Notes: generated by a model not told the origin, from the sequence alone. Shown: positions 54,303-63,884, counted from the first letter of the stretch. The stretch: DNA of 64,000 nucleotides from Streptomyces xantholiticus (GCF_014651015.1 NZ_BMWB01000001.1:470137-534136), one strand, 5' to 3'. Program-made: numbers and translations.

Positions 54303-55133
54303 GTGAGCAAGGTCCCGTTCATCACCCTCCACAACGGCGTCGCGATGCCGCAGCTCGGCCTCGGTGTCTGGCAGGTGCCCGACGACGAGGCGGAGCAGAC
54401 GGTCGCCACCGCCCTCGAGGCCGGCTACCGCAGCATCGACACCGCGGCCGTCTACGGGAACGAAAAGGGCACCGGCAAGGCCGTCACCAGCTCCGGGATC
54501 GCCCGCGAGGAACTCTTCGTCACGACAAAGGTCTGGAACTCCCACCAGGGGTACGACGCGACGCTGCGCGCCTTCGACGTCTCCCTCGGGAAGCTCGGCC
54601 TCGACTACGTCGATCTGTACTTGATCCACTGGCCGATGCCGGCCAAGGACACTTACGTGGACACGTACCGCGCCCTGGAGAAGATCCACGCCGACGGCCG
54701 CGCCAAGGCGATCGGCGTGTCCAACTTCAAGCCCGAGCACCTCGAGCGCCTCATGGGTGAGACGTCGGTCGTCCCGGCGGTCAACCAGATCGAGCTGCAC
54801 CCGCAGCTCCAGCAGTCCGGCGTCCGGGACTTCCACGCGGAGCACGGCATCGCCACGGAGGCGTGGTCCCCGCTCGGCCAGGGCAAGGGCCTGCTCCGGG
54901 CCCCCACGGTCGTCGCCGTGGCCCGCAAGCACGACCGGACCCCGGCCCAGGTGGTGCTGCGCTGGCACCTCCAGGTGGGCAACGTGGTGATCCCCAAGTC
55001 CGTGACGCCGTCGCGGATCCAGGAGAACATCGACGTGTTCGACTTCGAGCTGGACGCCGACGACATGGCCGCCTTCGCGGCTCTGGACGAGTCCAAGCGC
55101 CTGGGACCCGACCCGTCGGACATCAACTCCTGA
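54303..55133 (+). CDS. Aldo/keto reductase
   Basis: 276 residues from GTG 54303 (AAGGA upstream). AKR5-like: TLHNGVAMPQLGLGVWQVPD, GYRSIDTAAVYGNE (Asp and Tyr of the catalytic tetrad), VTTKVWN (Lys), YLIHWPMP (His), AIGVSNFKPEHLERL and VIPKSVTPSRIQENI (NADPH site). It reduces aldehydes or ketones, such as 2,5-diketogluconate-type substrates. Physiological substrate unknown. Confidence 0.93.
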   Translation: MSKVPFITLHNGVAMPQLGLGVWQVPDDEAEQTVATALEAGYRSIDTAAVYGNEKGTGKAVTSSGIAREELFVTTKVWNSHQGYDATLRAFDVSLGKLGLDYVDLYLIHWPMPAKDTYVDTYRALEKIHADGRAKAIGVSNFKPEHLERLMGETSVVPAVNQIELHPQLQQSGVRDFHAEHGIATEAWSPLGQGKGLLRAPTVVAVARKHDRTPAQVVLRWHLQVGNVVIPKSVTPSRIQENIDVFDFELDADDMAAFAALDESKRLGPDPSDINS

Positions 55134-55283
55134 GCGGACGACGCCCTGACGACCCGTGCGGCGCAGCCGCGTACACGCGGATGCGCCGTTGCCGTGCGGG
55201 GTCGTTGTCAGTGGCGGGTGCGACGATGATCGTGTCGCTGACCCGGACGGGCCGGGTGGGGCGTCGGGACGAGGCGGGGTGCG

Positions 55284-55757
55284 GTGGACGGGCCACTTGA
55301 GCCAGGGCTCTACCTGGTGCGGAACGTGGGCAGCGGACTGCTGCTCGAGGTGTACGGCGGAGGCAAGGGCAGCGGGGTCAAGGTCCAGCAGGGCAAGGAG
55401 ACGGGCGCGCCCTCCCAGCAATGGCACATCACCCCGGTGCCGAACGGCAACGGGCTGTACCACTTCGTCAACGCCGCAAGCGGCAAACGCCTCGACGTGG
55501 CGAACGCGTCGACGGAGAACGGCGCCGATGTCCAGCAGTGGAGGGCGAACAATTTCGGTGCCCAGGAGTGGATCGTCGAGCGGCACCTCGACTCGCCCGG
55601 CACGGTGACCGTCGTCAGCTTCATCAGCGGCCTGCTGCTGGAGGTGGCCGGTTCCTCCACGGACGAGGGGGCGAACGTGCAGCAGTGGGAGGACACCGAC
55701 TCCCCCGGCCAGTGGTGGCGGTTGGAGCCGGTGGTCCCGGGCACGGCCGGCGGCTGA
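55284..55757 (+). CDS. Ricin-type beta-trefoil lectin domain protein
   Basis: 157 residues, GTG start, with no signal peptide. Three repeats with Q-x-W motifs (SQQWHITP, VQQWRANNF, VQQWEDT), each preceded by SGLLLEVYG / SGKRLDVANAS / SGLLLEVAGSS blocks, form a single beta-trefoil. Such domains bind galactose-type sugars. A stand-alone cytosolic lectin domain is unusual, since secreted enzymes normally carry it; non-classical export cannot be excluded. Confidence 0.85.
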   Translation: MDGPLEPGLYLVRNVGSGLLLEVYGGGKGSGVKVQQGKETGAPSQQWHITPVPNGNGLYHFVNAASGKRLDVANASTENGADVQQWRANNFGAQEWIVERHLDSPGTVTVVSFISGLLLEVAGSSTDEGANVQQWEDTDSPGQWWRLEPVVPGTAGG

Positions 55758-55771
55758 AGGCCCCGGCGGTC

Positions 55772-56635
55772 TCAGCCCTTGCGCGCCGTGAACACGGTCC
55801 GCGCGGTCAGGATGTACGCGTCGGGGCGCCGCAGCAGGCCCTCAGGGGCCTCGGGGTCCAGCAGCCGGTCGATGATCGCGATGTCCTCGTCCGGCAGCAG
55901 GCCCTCCACCATGCTGCGCTGCCATGTGAAGGCGGCCACCAGTTGCTCGCGTACGGTCATCGGTGCGGGCGCCGGGATGTCGAGGAGGAAGGAGCGCGTG
56001 CCGCTCGGGGTGAGTCCCGCGTCGGCCAGCAGCGCACGCCAGTCCTCGACCTCGTCCTTCACTCCCGGCAGCTCCGCCCGCATCCGCGAGAACCACTCGT
56101 CGACGGCCGCGCCGATCCTGCTTTCCAGGCCCGGCCTGCCGATCCCGATGTCGCGCGGCAGATGGCGGGCCGGCAGCCCGCCCTCGACGACGGCGAGCAG
56201 GCCGCCCGGCCGCAGCAGACGGGCGAGGGCGGCGGTCGCGGCGCGCTGGTCACCGAGGTGGTGCACGGACCCGGACGCCCAGATGAGATCCGCCTCGCCC
56301 AGGTGCTCGATCCCGTCGGGCAGTTCGGCGTGATGGGTGCGCAGGCGGTCGGCCAGGCCGCCCTGCGCTGCGCGGGCGAGAGCCCGCTGGAGCAGCGGCG
56401 CGGTGGCGTCGACGGCGACGACCTCGGCGTACGGGAAGGCCTCTGCGAGCAGCCCGCTGATCACGCCGGGGCCGCTGCCGATGTCGAGGATGCGGCGGAT
56501 GCCACCGACCGGAACCAGCGCGCCCAGCCAGTTCGCCGCCTGCCGGTACAGAGGGCTCTGAACCTCCGCGCCCTGTTCCAGCAGCTGCTGCTTCTCGTTC
56601 CAGTCGATGTGGGTGGAGTCGTGGTGATGGCTCAT
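55772..56635 (-). CDS. Class I SAM-dependent methyltransferase
   Basis: 287 residues. SAM-binding motif I RRILDIGSGPGVISGLLAEA, then VVAVDATAPLLQRA, ADLIWASGSVHHLGD and LARLLRPGGLLAVVEGG (motifs II-III). The C-terminal segment probably binds substrate. Single gene with ATG start. Substrate not deducible; a second methyltransferase gene lies 400 bp away on the same strand but differs in sequence. Confidence 0.9.
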   Translation of the reverse strand: MSHHHDSTHIDWNEKQQLLEQGAEVQSPLYRQAANWLGALVPVGGIRRILDIGSGPGVISGLLAEAFPYAEVVAVDATAPLLQRALARAAQGGLADRLRTHHAELPDGIEHLGEADLIWASGSVHHLGDQRAATAALARLLRPGGLLAVVEGGLPARHLPRDIGIGRPGLESRIGAAVDEWFSRMRAELPGVKDEVEDWRALLADAGLTPSGTRSFLLDIPAPAPMTVREQLVAAFTWQRSMVEGLLPDEDIAIIDRLLDPEAPEGLLRRPDAYILTARTVFTARKG

Positions 56636-56739
56636 GGCCTCAGGGTGGCCCGAGCACCGGCGTCACCGCGAACCTTGTTGCCGTTCCGGCAAAGACCCAC
56701 CCGTTCGGTGCTCCTGCGGGCTGATGTCCCCTACCCCTG

Positions 56740-57042
56740 TGAACGCGGCGCTCAGGTGGGTCTGACGCTGCGGCTGTACGACCCCGAGCGGCAACCGTGG
56801 TCCCTCCACTGGGCCGCGGGCCGCGGGCCGTACCGGACCTGTTCCCTCCTGTCGTGGGACGCTTCGGCACCGACGGGAGGGGCCTCTTCCACGGCGAGGG
56901 CACCCATGACGGCAAGGCCGTCCCCATGCGCTTCGTCTGGTCGGGGATCACCGGCTCGGCCGCCCGCCGGGAGCAGGCGTTCTCCGTCGACGACGCGCGG
57001 ACGTGGCTGACGAACCGGGTGATGGAGCTGTCGCGCCGGTAG
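56740..57042 (+). pseudogene. Frameshifted DUF1579-like remnant
   Basis: Two pieces in different frames: LRLYDPERQPWSLHWA, and then LFPPVVGRFGTDGRGLFHGE, PMRFVWSGITGSAARREQAF and SVDDARTWLTNRVMEL followed by a stop. Together they resemble the C-terminal half of small actinobacterial proteins of the DUF1579 type. The frameshift is near 56845 and the N-terminus is missing, so the gene looks inactive. Confidence 0.55.
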
Positions 57043-57048
57043 GGCGTC

Positions 57049-57786
57049 TCAGGTCTCCTTGCGGAACGCCACGAGGGTGTAGGCGGGGTCCGGGCGGCGC
57101 CGGTCCTGGTCCGGCAACCGGCGCAGTTCCACGGCCAGTCGCCGGGCGCCGCCACCGTCGCCGTCGGTGAACCAGGAGGCGAACCGCCCTGCCGACAGGA
57201 CGTCCGCCGCCGAACGCGGAGTGCGGCCCTGGCCGTGGCCGGTGAACCGGGCACGGCCGACGGGGCGCAGTCCGCCCGCGGCGGCGTACTCCTCGATGAA
57301 ATCGGCCCTGTCAAACGCCGCGGCGAACGAGCGGTGCGGGCGCAGAACAGCGTCGATGTCGCTGCCCACGTCGTGACCCGCGTCCTTGTCGACGGTGGTG
57401 ACGAACACCCCGCCGGGCCCGAGGACGCGGGCGACCTCGGCGACGACCGCCGCCGACCGGCGCACCAGGTGCAGCAGCCATACGGCACTGACCGCGTCGA
57501 CGGACGCGTCGCGCAGCGGCAGCCGCCGTACGTCCCCGAGCACGACACCCCCGCCGAGGCGGTCGGCGGCCATGCGGGCCATTCCGTACGAACCGTCGCA
57601 GCCCAGTACGCGCAGACCGGGGCGGTGCAGGCGCTCGGTCACCAGGCCGGTGCCGCAGCCGATGTCGAGAAGGGTGCGGGTACGGTCCGGCAGCAGGCCG
57701 AGCACCGCCGCCGCGGCCGCCGCCGCCCTGGGTACGCCGCCACGTGTCGTGTCGTAGACGGCGGCCTCACGGTCGTAGTCGAGCAT
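57049..57786 (-). CDS. Class I SAM-dependent methyltransferase (Methyltransf_11 type)
   Basis: 245 residues. It begins MLDYDREAAVYDTTRGGVPR and continues with motif I TLLDIGCGTGLVTERL, VLGCDGSYGMARMAADRL, LPLRDASVDAVSAVWLLHLV and VARVLGPGGVFVTTVDK. This ubiquinone/sterol-methyltransferase-like group methylates small molecules. The substrate is unknown. It lies 40 bp from the pterin dehydratase gene but the two genes are in the same direction with separate promoters likely. Confidence 0.9.
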   Translation of the reverse strand: MLDYDREAAVYDTTRGGVPRAAAAAAAVLGLLPDRTRTLLDIGCGTGLVTERLHRPGLRVLGCDGSYGMARMAADRLGGGVVLGDVRRLPLRDASVDAVSAVWLLHLVRRSAAVVAEVARVLGPGGVFVTTVDKDAGHDVGSDIDAVLRPHRSFAAAFDRADFIEEYAAAGGLRPVGRARFTGHGQGRTPRSAADVLSAGRFASWFTDGDGGGARRLAVELRRLPDQDRRRPDPAYTLVAFRKET

Positions 57787-57825
57787 GCGCAGAGCATGAC
57801 AGAGGTGATGACCTTTCTGCCGTGA

Positions 57826-58128
57826 CTAGTTGGCGCCGTGGCCCGCCGCGATCTGCTCGATGCGCTCGGCCAGCCGGAAGTCCCGTTCCGTGAGGGTGTT
57901 GAGGTCGTGGGACTGGACGGTCAGGGCGACGGTGTTGTAGCCGAGGGTGAGGTCCGAGTGGTGGTTCAGCTCCTCCTGGATCTGGGCGATGTGCACGACC
58001 ATGGCGGTCGCCGCGAAGTGCGAGTCGAGGCGGTAGGAGCGGGCGATCCTGGCGCCCTCGAGGGACCAGCCGGGAAGTTCCCGGAGCCGGTCCTCGATCT
58101 CCTTCTGCGACAGCGGCTCGGTGGGCAT
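57826..58128 (-). CDS. 4a-Hydroxytetrahydrobiopterin dehydratase
   Basis: 100 residues, the usual length, from ATG 58126-58128 (AGGAG upstream). The motifs GWSLEGARIARSYRL, FVVHI-type helix (MVVHIAQIQEEL) and active-site NHHSDLTLGYNTV, then SHDLNTLTERDFRLAERIEQ are those of PCD/DCoH. It dehydrates 4a-hydroxypterin to recycle the cofactor of aromatic amino-acid hydroxylases. Confidence 0.92.
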   Translation of the reverse strand: MPTEPLSQKEIEDRLRELPGWSLEGARIARSYRLDSHFAATAMVVHIAQIQEELNHHSDLTLGYNTVALTVQSHDLNTLTERDFRLAERIEQIAAGHGAN

Positions 58129-58231
58129 GGCCAGGCTCCTTCCGGGAGGGGGCGGCGGACGGGGACACCATAGATCCGATGCCCGGTAAATCGGATGCCC
58201 GCACCCGGCCACGCTGTGTACGTTCCACCGG

Positions 58232-58738
58232 GTGGAACCATTGACCGACAAACAGATCCGCTCGTCCTTCGTGAACTGCACGAAGGGCGAGGCCGGCCGT
58301 ATGCGCCTGCCGGCCGACTTCGCCGAACTTCCCTGGGGCGACCTGGACTTCCTCGGCTGGATCGACCCGGGCGCGCCGCTGAAGGCGCATCTTGTGCTGC
58401 CGCGGGAGGACGGGCTCGTCGGAATCACCCTGCGTGTCCCGTCCACCGGACGGACCAGCGCCGTGAAGTCGAGCCTGTGCCATGCGTGTCTCACGGGGCA
58501 CGCCTCCTCCGGGGTGACCCTGTTCGCGGCGCCCCTGGCGGGGACGGCGGGCCGCGAGGGCAACACGGTCGGCACGTATCTGTGCGCGGATCTCGCCTGC
58601 CCGCTGTACGTGCGCGGCAAGCGGCAGCCGAAGCTGCGGCACGGCCGTTACGAGGAGAACCTGACGCTCGAGGAGCAGATCGCCCGGACCATGGACAATC
58701 TGTCGGCGTTCGCCGACAAGGTGCTGGGGCTGCGCTGA
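58232..58738 (+). CDS. FBP-domain zinc-finger protein (EF-G-binding type)
   Basis: 168 residues. The C-terminal treble-clef zinc finger has the cysteine pairs SSLCHACLTGH and LCADLACPLYVRGK, as in the FusB/FBP family that binds elongation factor G. The N-terminal part, DKQIRSSFVNCTKGEAGRMR, is conserved in this actinobacterial group. Role could be ribosome rescue or fusidic-acid tolerance; this is family inference. Confidence 0.85.
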   Translation: MEPLTDKQIRSSFVNCTKGEAGRMRLPADFAELPWGDLDFLGWIDPGAPLKAHLVLPREDGLVGITLRVPSTGRTSAVKSSLCHACLTGHASSGVTLFAAPLAGTAGREGNTVGTYLCADLACPLYVRGKRQPKLRHGRYEENLTLEEQIARTMDNLSAFADKVLGLR

Positions 58739-58789
58739 CTTTGGGCGCCAGGCGCGAGCGGCCTGCGCCGTGCGGGGCCGCCGGGCGGC

Positions 58790-60331
58790 TCAGCGCCCGG
58801 CGGCGGCCAGCACCTGTTCGATCGTGTCCGCCTCCGCGGCCGTCTTGTCCGGCCGGTGCCGCAGTACGCGCGCGAAGCGCAGGGCGACCCCGGCCGGGTA
58901 GCGGCTGGAGCGCTGCAGTCCGTCGTACGCGATCTCCACGACGAGCTCGGGCCGCACCCGCACCGTGAAGCCGTCGTCGTCGACGGCGAGTTCACTCAGC
59001 ATCTCGGTCTGCCGGTGCAGCATCTCGTCGGTGAGCCCCTTGAAGGTCTTGCCGAGCATCACGAAACCGCCGTCCGGGGCCCGGGCGCCGAGGTGGAGGT
59101 TGGACAGCAGCCCCGTGCGCCGGCCATGACCCCGTTCGACGGCGAGGACCACCAGGTCCAGGGTGTGGACGGGCTTGACCTTGAGCCAGGAGCGGCCACG
59201 GCGCCCGGCGCTGTACGGCGCGTCCAGCGCCTTGACGAGGACTCCCTCGTGGCCGCGGTCCAGGGTCGCGGTGAAGAACTCCTCCGCGGCGGCGACCTGT
59301 TCGGGGTCGGACGGGTCGTCGACGACGGCGCGCCTGACCCGGGTCGGCCCGGGGACGAGCCGGGCCAGGATCTCGTGCCGGTCGCGGCCGGGGAGGTCGA
59401 GCACCGGCTCCCCGTCGGCGGCGAGGACGTCGAAGTACACCGGGTACAGCGGCAGCGCGGCACGGGCCGCCTCGACGTCGAGGCGCGAGCCGACGCGGGA
59501 GGCGATGTCCTGGAACGGTACGGGCCGGCCGTCGGCGGCCATCGCGATGACCTCGCCGTCGAGGATGAACCGGTCGCCGGTCATCTCCCCTGCCTGCTGG
59601 GCCACTTCGGGCAGCCGATCGGTGATGTCGTCCAGGGACCTGGTGAAGATCCGGACATCGGTTCCGGCGCGGTGCACCTGGACGCGGATGCCGTCGAGCT
59701 TCTCCTCGACGACGCAGGCGATCCCGAGCGCCCGGACCGCATCTGTCACGGACTTCGCGGTGTGCGCGAGCATCGGCTGCACGGGACTGCCGACCCGCAG
59801 CCGGAACCGTTCGAGGGCCGCAGGCCCCTCGGCGAGCAGGGCCGCGGCGACGCGGGGCAGCGAGCCTTCCAGCATGACGGCGCGGCGCACGTCCGGCGCC
59901 GGCGCGCGGGCGGCCTTGGCGACCGCCTCGAGCGCGACGGCGTCCAGCGCCCCTTGGCGTACCTCGCCGGTGAGGAGCCGCAGCAGGAACTGCTGCTCCT
60001 CCGCGGTGGCCGCGGACATCAGGCGGTGGACCCGGCTGCGGCGTTCCGCCTGGGCGCCGGGGCCGGAGACCTGGGCGAGGGCGGCGAGCGCGGCGTCCGT
60101 CTCGCCGACGGTGAGGGCCGGTACGGAGGCGGGCGGCACACTCTCCTTCAGCACGCTCCAGCCGATGCCGATGCGGCCCTGAGGGACCCGCCCGGCCAGG
60201 TAGGAGATCACCAGCGCGACGTCCTCCGGCCAGGCCTCGGCGAACAGTTCCGCCAGCGCGGCGATCTTGCGCGAGCGGGCCGAGGTGGCGGCGACCTCGC
60301 GGGAGGCCTCGGCGACGCGGGCGAGCAGCAT
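58790..60331 (-). CDS. ATP-dependent DNA ligase
   Basis: 513 residues from ATG 60331 (no better start further upstream). N-terminal DNA-binding domain (1-190), adenylation domain with nucleophile Lys211 (EEKLDGIRVQ), FILDGEVIAM, YFDVLAADGEPVLDL, EGVLVKALDAPYSAGRRG, SWLKVKP, and a C-terminal OB-fold (about 400-513). It uses ATP rather than NAD and seals nicks. Streptomyces carry such an additional ligase besides LigA; a repair role is likely. No Ku or nuclease gene is adjacent. Confidence 0.94.
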   Translation of the reverse strand: MLLARVAEASREVAATSARSRKIAALAELFAEAWPEDVALVISYLAGRVPQGRIGIGWSVLKESVPPASVPALTVGETDAALAALAQVSGPGAQAERRSRVHRLMSAATAEEQQFLLRLLTGEVRQGALDAVALEAVAKAARAPAPDVRRAVMLEGSLPRVAAALLAEGPAALERFRLRVGSPVQPMLAHTAKSVTDAVRALGIACVVEEKLDGIRVQVHRAGTDVRIFTRSLDDITDRLPEVAQQAGEMTGDRFILDGEVIAMAADGRPVPFQDIASRVGSRLDVEAARAALPLYPVYFDVLAADGEPVLDLPGRDRHEILARLVPGPTRVRRAVVDDPSDPEQVAAAEEFFTATLDRGHEGVLVKALDAPYSAGRRGRSWLKVKPVHTLDLVVLAVERGHGRRTGLLSNLHLGARAPDGGFVMLGKTFKGLTDEMLHRQTEMLSELAVDDDGFTVRVRPELVVEIAYDGLQRSSRYPAGVALRFARVLRHRPDKTAAEADTIEQVLAAAGR

Positions 60332-60516
60332 GCGGCCATAGTGCCCCGGCCGGACGGCGTACGCATCCTGGCACGACGCCCGTGGGGGGCCGGTGAACAC
60401 CGTTCGCCCAGCACCACGCGGCGCCCGGGGTGGCCGGGTACAGTCTCCCCACGGGCCGTCCAACTCCCTTAGCCTTCCGTCGACTTGACCCCCCGACGCA
60501 AAGGCAGGGATCCCCC

Positions 60517-61587
60517 ATGGGCAAGTTTTCGCGCGCCGCCGTGACGACGACCGTCGCGGCCGGACTGCTGTCGGTCGCGCTCGCTCCGGCGCAGGCGACC
60601 ACCACCGGCACGGCGGACACGGGGCAGCTCCCGTACTCCGCCACCACCGGCGTCGGCGTCCACAACGCCTACGAGAAATCGAAGTACACCTACCTCGCGG
60701 ACGCGCTCGACTCCGGTGCCGCCATGCTCGAGATCGACGTGTGGACCAACGTCTTCGGCAGGTCGTGGCGGGTCTCGCACAGCAACCCGTTGGGAAACGA
60801 CAACAACTGCGTGAACGCGTCGAGCGCCGCCGAGCTGCGCACGAAGGCGAGAAACCAGGACCTCGGGGGGTGTCTGGCGGACATGAGGTCCTGGCACGAC
60901 GCGAACCCGGGCCACCGGCCGATCCTGATCAAGATGGAGCTCAAGGACGGCTTCCAGGGCAAGCAAGGCCGCGGACCCGCCGCGCTGGACGCGCTGCTGA
61001 CCGCACGACTCGGTGACGCCCTGTACCGCCCGGCGGACCTGGTCGGCGGGCACCGCGACCTGGACACGGCCGTACGGGCGGACGGCTGGCCGGCGCGTTC
61101 GGCACTGGCCGGGAAGTTCGTGGTCGAGCTGATCCCGGGCACGCTCGAGGAGGACAACCCGTTCGACTCACTGTGGACCGACCGCGAGTACGCGACGCAT
61201 CTGCGCGGCCTCGAGGCGGCGGGCCGCCTCGGCGAGGCGGGCGCGTTCCCGGCGGTCCATCACGCCGCGGCCGGTGACCCGCGCAGCCGGTACGCGGACG
61301 CCTCGATCCGCCCGTGGTTCGTCGTCTTCGACGGGGACGCGGCGGCGTACGCGGGCGGGTCGATCGACACGTCCTGGTACGACCGGAACCACTACCTCGT
61401 CGTCATGACCGCCGCACACAGCGTGGCGCCGGCGATCGACGGCACGAACCCGACCGAGCAGCAGGCCCGCGACCGCCTCTCGCTGCTGGCGGGTCGGCAC
61501 GCGAGCGTGGTGTCGGCCGACTGGTATCCGCTGCCGTCGGTGCTGGGCTCGGTGGTCGCACGGGGCGGGTTGCAGCCGGGCTCGTGA
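60517..61587 (+). CDS. Exported PI-PLC-like (Ca2+-dependent phospholipase C domain) protein
   Basis: 356 residues. Signal peptide (1-28, ending ALAPAQA). GVHNAYEKSKYTYLADALDS, MLEIDVWTNVFGRSWRVSHS and LIKMELKDGF carry the His/Glu/Asp residues of the phosphoinositide phospholipase C barrel, and the late VMTAAHSVAPAIDG, SVVSADWYPLP complete it. It probably cleaves glycerophosphoinositol-type lipids outside the cell. Substrate inferred from the family only. Confidence 0.87.
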   Translation: MGKFSRAAVTTTVAAGLLSVALAPAQATTTGTADTGQLPYSATTGVGVHNAYEKSKYTYLADALDSGAAMLEIDVWTNVFGRSWRVSHSNPLGNDNNCVNASSAAELRTKARNQDLGGCLADMRSWHDANPGHRPILIKMELKDGFQGKQGRGPAALDALLTARLGDALYRPADLVGGHRDLDTAVRADGWPARSALAGKFVVELIPGTLEEDNPFDSLWTDREYATHLRGLEAAGRLGEAGAFPAVHHAAAGDPRSRYADASIRPWFVVFDGDAAAYAGGSIDTSWYDRNHYLVVMTAAHSVAPAIDGTNPTEQQARDRLSLLAGRHASVVSADWYPLPSVLGSVVARGGLQPGS

Positions 61588-62073
61588 CCTTTGTCCGGAA
61601 ATCACCTCCCGGTAGGTGACCGTGGGTAACGCACATCACAGCGGGCCCCTCGGTTCGCCGGAACACCACCAAGTGGTTTATCGTTCATCTACAAGTGGGT
61701 GCGCACGGGGCAGATGCCCCCGGGCCTCACCTTTTGCCCTAGGCGACCGCCGCTCGCGCCCACGCCCTGTGACCGCCCCGGCCGGAAACCCCCGTCCGGC
61801 CGGGGCATCCCCTCTTTTCCGGCCTGTCGCCACCCGTCCCGGGCGGCGATGCGGCGACTCAACCGCAACGCTTTGCGGCTACCCGTCCGTAACCAGCCAG
61901 CTGTCCCATTTACGGGGAAATGCGTTGGCGCAAAAGCCTAGCCATCCTGGCGCAATCGTTTCAGTCTTGGTGATGCAGGTCACACGCGCCACTGGCGTCG
62001 CTCACCCAGGCCTCTGCCTGCCCGCGACGTACGAGCACGAGAGCGGAACCGCACAGCAGCAGAGGAGCGAGCG
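61588..62073. promoter_or_regulatory. Long intergenic region upstream of SsgA-like gene
   Basis: 486 bp with no gene. It is less GC-rich than coding DNA around 61620-61700 and 61850-61990, as expected for a developmental promoter. GGAGCGAGCG just before 62074 is the ribosome binding site of the SsgA-like gene. No operator recognised. Confidence 0.4.
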
Positions 62074-62493
62074 ATGTCATCGACCATCGAGCAATCCGTA
62101 CGGGCCCGCCTCATCAGCGATGCGCCCCACTCCCTGGCCGTGCCGGTGGTTCTGTGTTACAGCGACACCGACCCGTTCGCCGTCCGCATGGCCTTCCCGC
62201 CGGAGGCCTGTCTGAACGACACCGGCGTGACCTGGACCTTTGCCCGCAGTCTGCTCGACGCGGGGTTGCGCGCGCCGTGCGGGGACGGGGATGTGCACAT
62301 CTGGCCCTGCGGGCGGGTGCAGACCATGATCGAACTGCGTTCGCCGGAAGGGGTCGCGCTGCTCCAGCTCGACACCGCGAGCCTGCGCCGCTTCCTGGTC
62401 CGGTCGTACGCGACCGTGCCGGCCGGCAACGAAGCGGCCGCCATGGACATCGAGCGGGTGCTCGCTGCCCTGCTGGGCAACGCACGGGGCTGA
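62074..62493 (+). CDS. SsgA-like (SALP) sporulation and cell-division regulator
   Basis: 139 residues. The family motifs SLAVPVVLCYSDTDPFAVRM, VTWTFARSLLDAGLRAPCGD, DVHIWPC and MIELRSPEGVALLQLDTASL, then FLVRSYATVPAGNE match the SsgA/SsgB family, which controls septum placement during sporulation-specific division. It is a paralogue rather than SsgB itself, judging by the N-terminus. Regulator context: an XRE-type gene follows by 32 bp. Confidence 0.9.
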   Translation: MSSTIEQSVRARLISDAPHSLAVPVVLCYSDTDPFAVRMAFPPEACLNDTGVTWTFARSLLDAGLRAPCGDGDVHIWPCGRVQTMIELRSPEGVALLQLDTASLRRFLVRSYATVPAGNEAAAMDIERVLAALLGNARG

Positions 62494-62525
62494 GACGGGG
62501 GACCGGGTCGTAATACGGTCTGGCT

Positions 62526-63338
62526 ATGACAACTGCCGTTTCCGCCGGCGGGGTGGGTCCGCTGCTGCGCCGCTGGCGCGAGGAGCGCCGGATCAGCCAG
62601 CTCGAACTCGCCCTGCGCGCCGGCTCCTCGGCCCGGCACATCAGTTTCGTCGAGACCGGCCGTTCGCGCCCCAGCGAGGAGATGGTCCTGCGTCTCGCCG
62701 AGCACCTCGACGTCCCCGTGAGGGAGCGCAACTCGCTGCTGCTGGCCGCCGGTTACGCGCCCCGTTACACCGAGACGCCGTTTGGCGACCCGGCGATGGA
62801 GGCGCTGCGCGAGGGCATGGAGCGACTGCTGCAGGGCTACGAGCCCTACCCCGCGCTGGTCGTCGACGGCACGTACAACGTGCTCGCCGCCAACCGGGGC
62901 ATCGCGATGCTGCTCGAGGACCTGCCGGAGCATCTGCTCGCCCCGCCGTTGAACGCCATGCGGATCACCCTCCACCCCGAGGGCCTCGCGTCCAGGATCC
63001 GCAATCTGCCGGAGTGGCGCGGCCATCTGCTGCAGCAGATGGAACGGCAGATCGCGCCGGCCCGCTCCGACGCGCTGCGCAGCCTGTACGACGAGGTCGC
63101 GGCCTATCCGCTGCCCGAGGGCAGCGGTGACGAGCGGGGCGTGGCAGCGGGCGAGGCGCCGTATCCGTACTTCGCACTGCCGCTGCGGATCGAGCACGAG
63201 GGCCGCGTGCTCTCCTTCGTGTCGTCGATCTCCACGTTCAACACGCCCTTGGACGTGACCGTCGCCGAGCTGGCCATCGAGACGTTCCTGCCGGCCGACC
63301 CGGCGACGGTGAAGTACCTGCAGTCGCTCACGCCGTAG
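62526..63338 (+). CDS. XRE-family regulator with MmyB-like ligand-binding domain
   Basis: 270 residues. Helix-turn-helix (about 10-65; LLRRWREERRISQLELALRA, SSARHISFVETGRSRPSEEM) followed by the PAS-like MmyB domain (90-265; ALVVDGTYNVLAANRGIAML, MRITLHPEGLASRIRNLPEW, ISTFNTPLDVTVAELAIETF). These regulators normally control one adjacent oxidoreductase or membrane protein gene and are suggested to bind fatty acids. The convergent membrane protein overlaps by 11 bp. Confidence 0.92.
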   Translation: MTTAVSAGGVGPLLRRWREERRISQLELALRAGSSARHISFVETGRSRPSEEMVLRLAEHLDVPVRERNSLLLAAGYAPRYTETPFGDPAMEALREGMERLLQGYEPYPALVVDGTYNVLAANRGIAMLLEDLPEHLLAPPLNAMRITLHPEGLASRIRNLPEWRGHLLQQMERQIAPARSDALRSLYDEVAAYPLPEGSGDERGVAAGEAPYPYFALPLRIEHEGRVLSFVSSISTFNTPLDVTVAELAIETFLPADPATVKYLQSLTP

Positions 63339-63747
63339 CGGTGGCGCGCAGGGCCGACCACTGCAGGACGGCGAATCCGGCGACGGTCAGCGCCTGGAGC
63401 ACGGTCCAGGCGGCGCCGACGGCGGTCGGGTCGAGCCACACGCCGAGGGCGGCGACGCTGAGGAGGGACCACAGGATGTTGGCGTCGACGACGAGCGTGA
63501 CACCGGCCCGCGGCGGCCTTGCGCGGGCGGCGAGGAGGCCGACGGCCAGGCCGTAGGCCGCGAGGAAGGCACCGAGGCCGACCAGCAGCGTGGCGTCCAC
63601 ACCGAGCAGCCGCCCCAGCGGCCCAGAAAAGGCCGCGTACGCCAGGCCGTTGGCACCGGTGACGACGGCGTCGACGGCGAGGAAGCGGCGCAGCATGGTC
63701 TGCGGCTCCGTGGTGCGGGAGATTCCGGCAAGCAGGGTCGTGGACAT
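63328..63747 (-). CDS. Small integral membrane protein, four predicted helices
   Basis: 139 residues. Helices near FLAVDAVVTGANGLAYAAFS, LLVGLGAFLAAYGLAVGLLA, VVDANILWSLLSVAALGVWL and AAWTVLQALTVAGFAVLQWS. The last segment is followed by a short charged end. No domain known to me. It is convergent with the MmyB-type regulator, which may control it. The start ATG is preceded by a weak GGCTGATCC-like sequence. Confidence 0.8.
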   Translation of the reverse strand: MSTTLLAGISRTTEPQTMLRRFLAVDAVVTGANGLAYAAFSGPLGRLLGVDATLLVGLGAFLAAYGLAVGLLAARARPPRAGVTLVVDANILWSLLSVAALGVWLDPTAVGAAWTVLQALTVAGFAVLQWSALRATATA

Positions 63748-63884
63748 GGCGGATCAGCCTCCGTCGAGGGTTGGGCGGGCCGGTCGTGGGCCCGGAGCCC
63801 GGACGGAGTGCGTCGCCCGGGTCCCGGTGCTCACAGACTGCCGTGCCGCCCTCGGGGGGTCGATTACGCCTGAGGTAATGGCCT

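Noticed and set aside
52356..55586. 1076-codon minus-strand open frame over ligase and aldo/keto reductase genes
   Set aside because: Composition is a high-GC shadow; the plus strand carries complete enzyme motifs.
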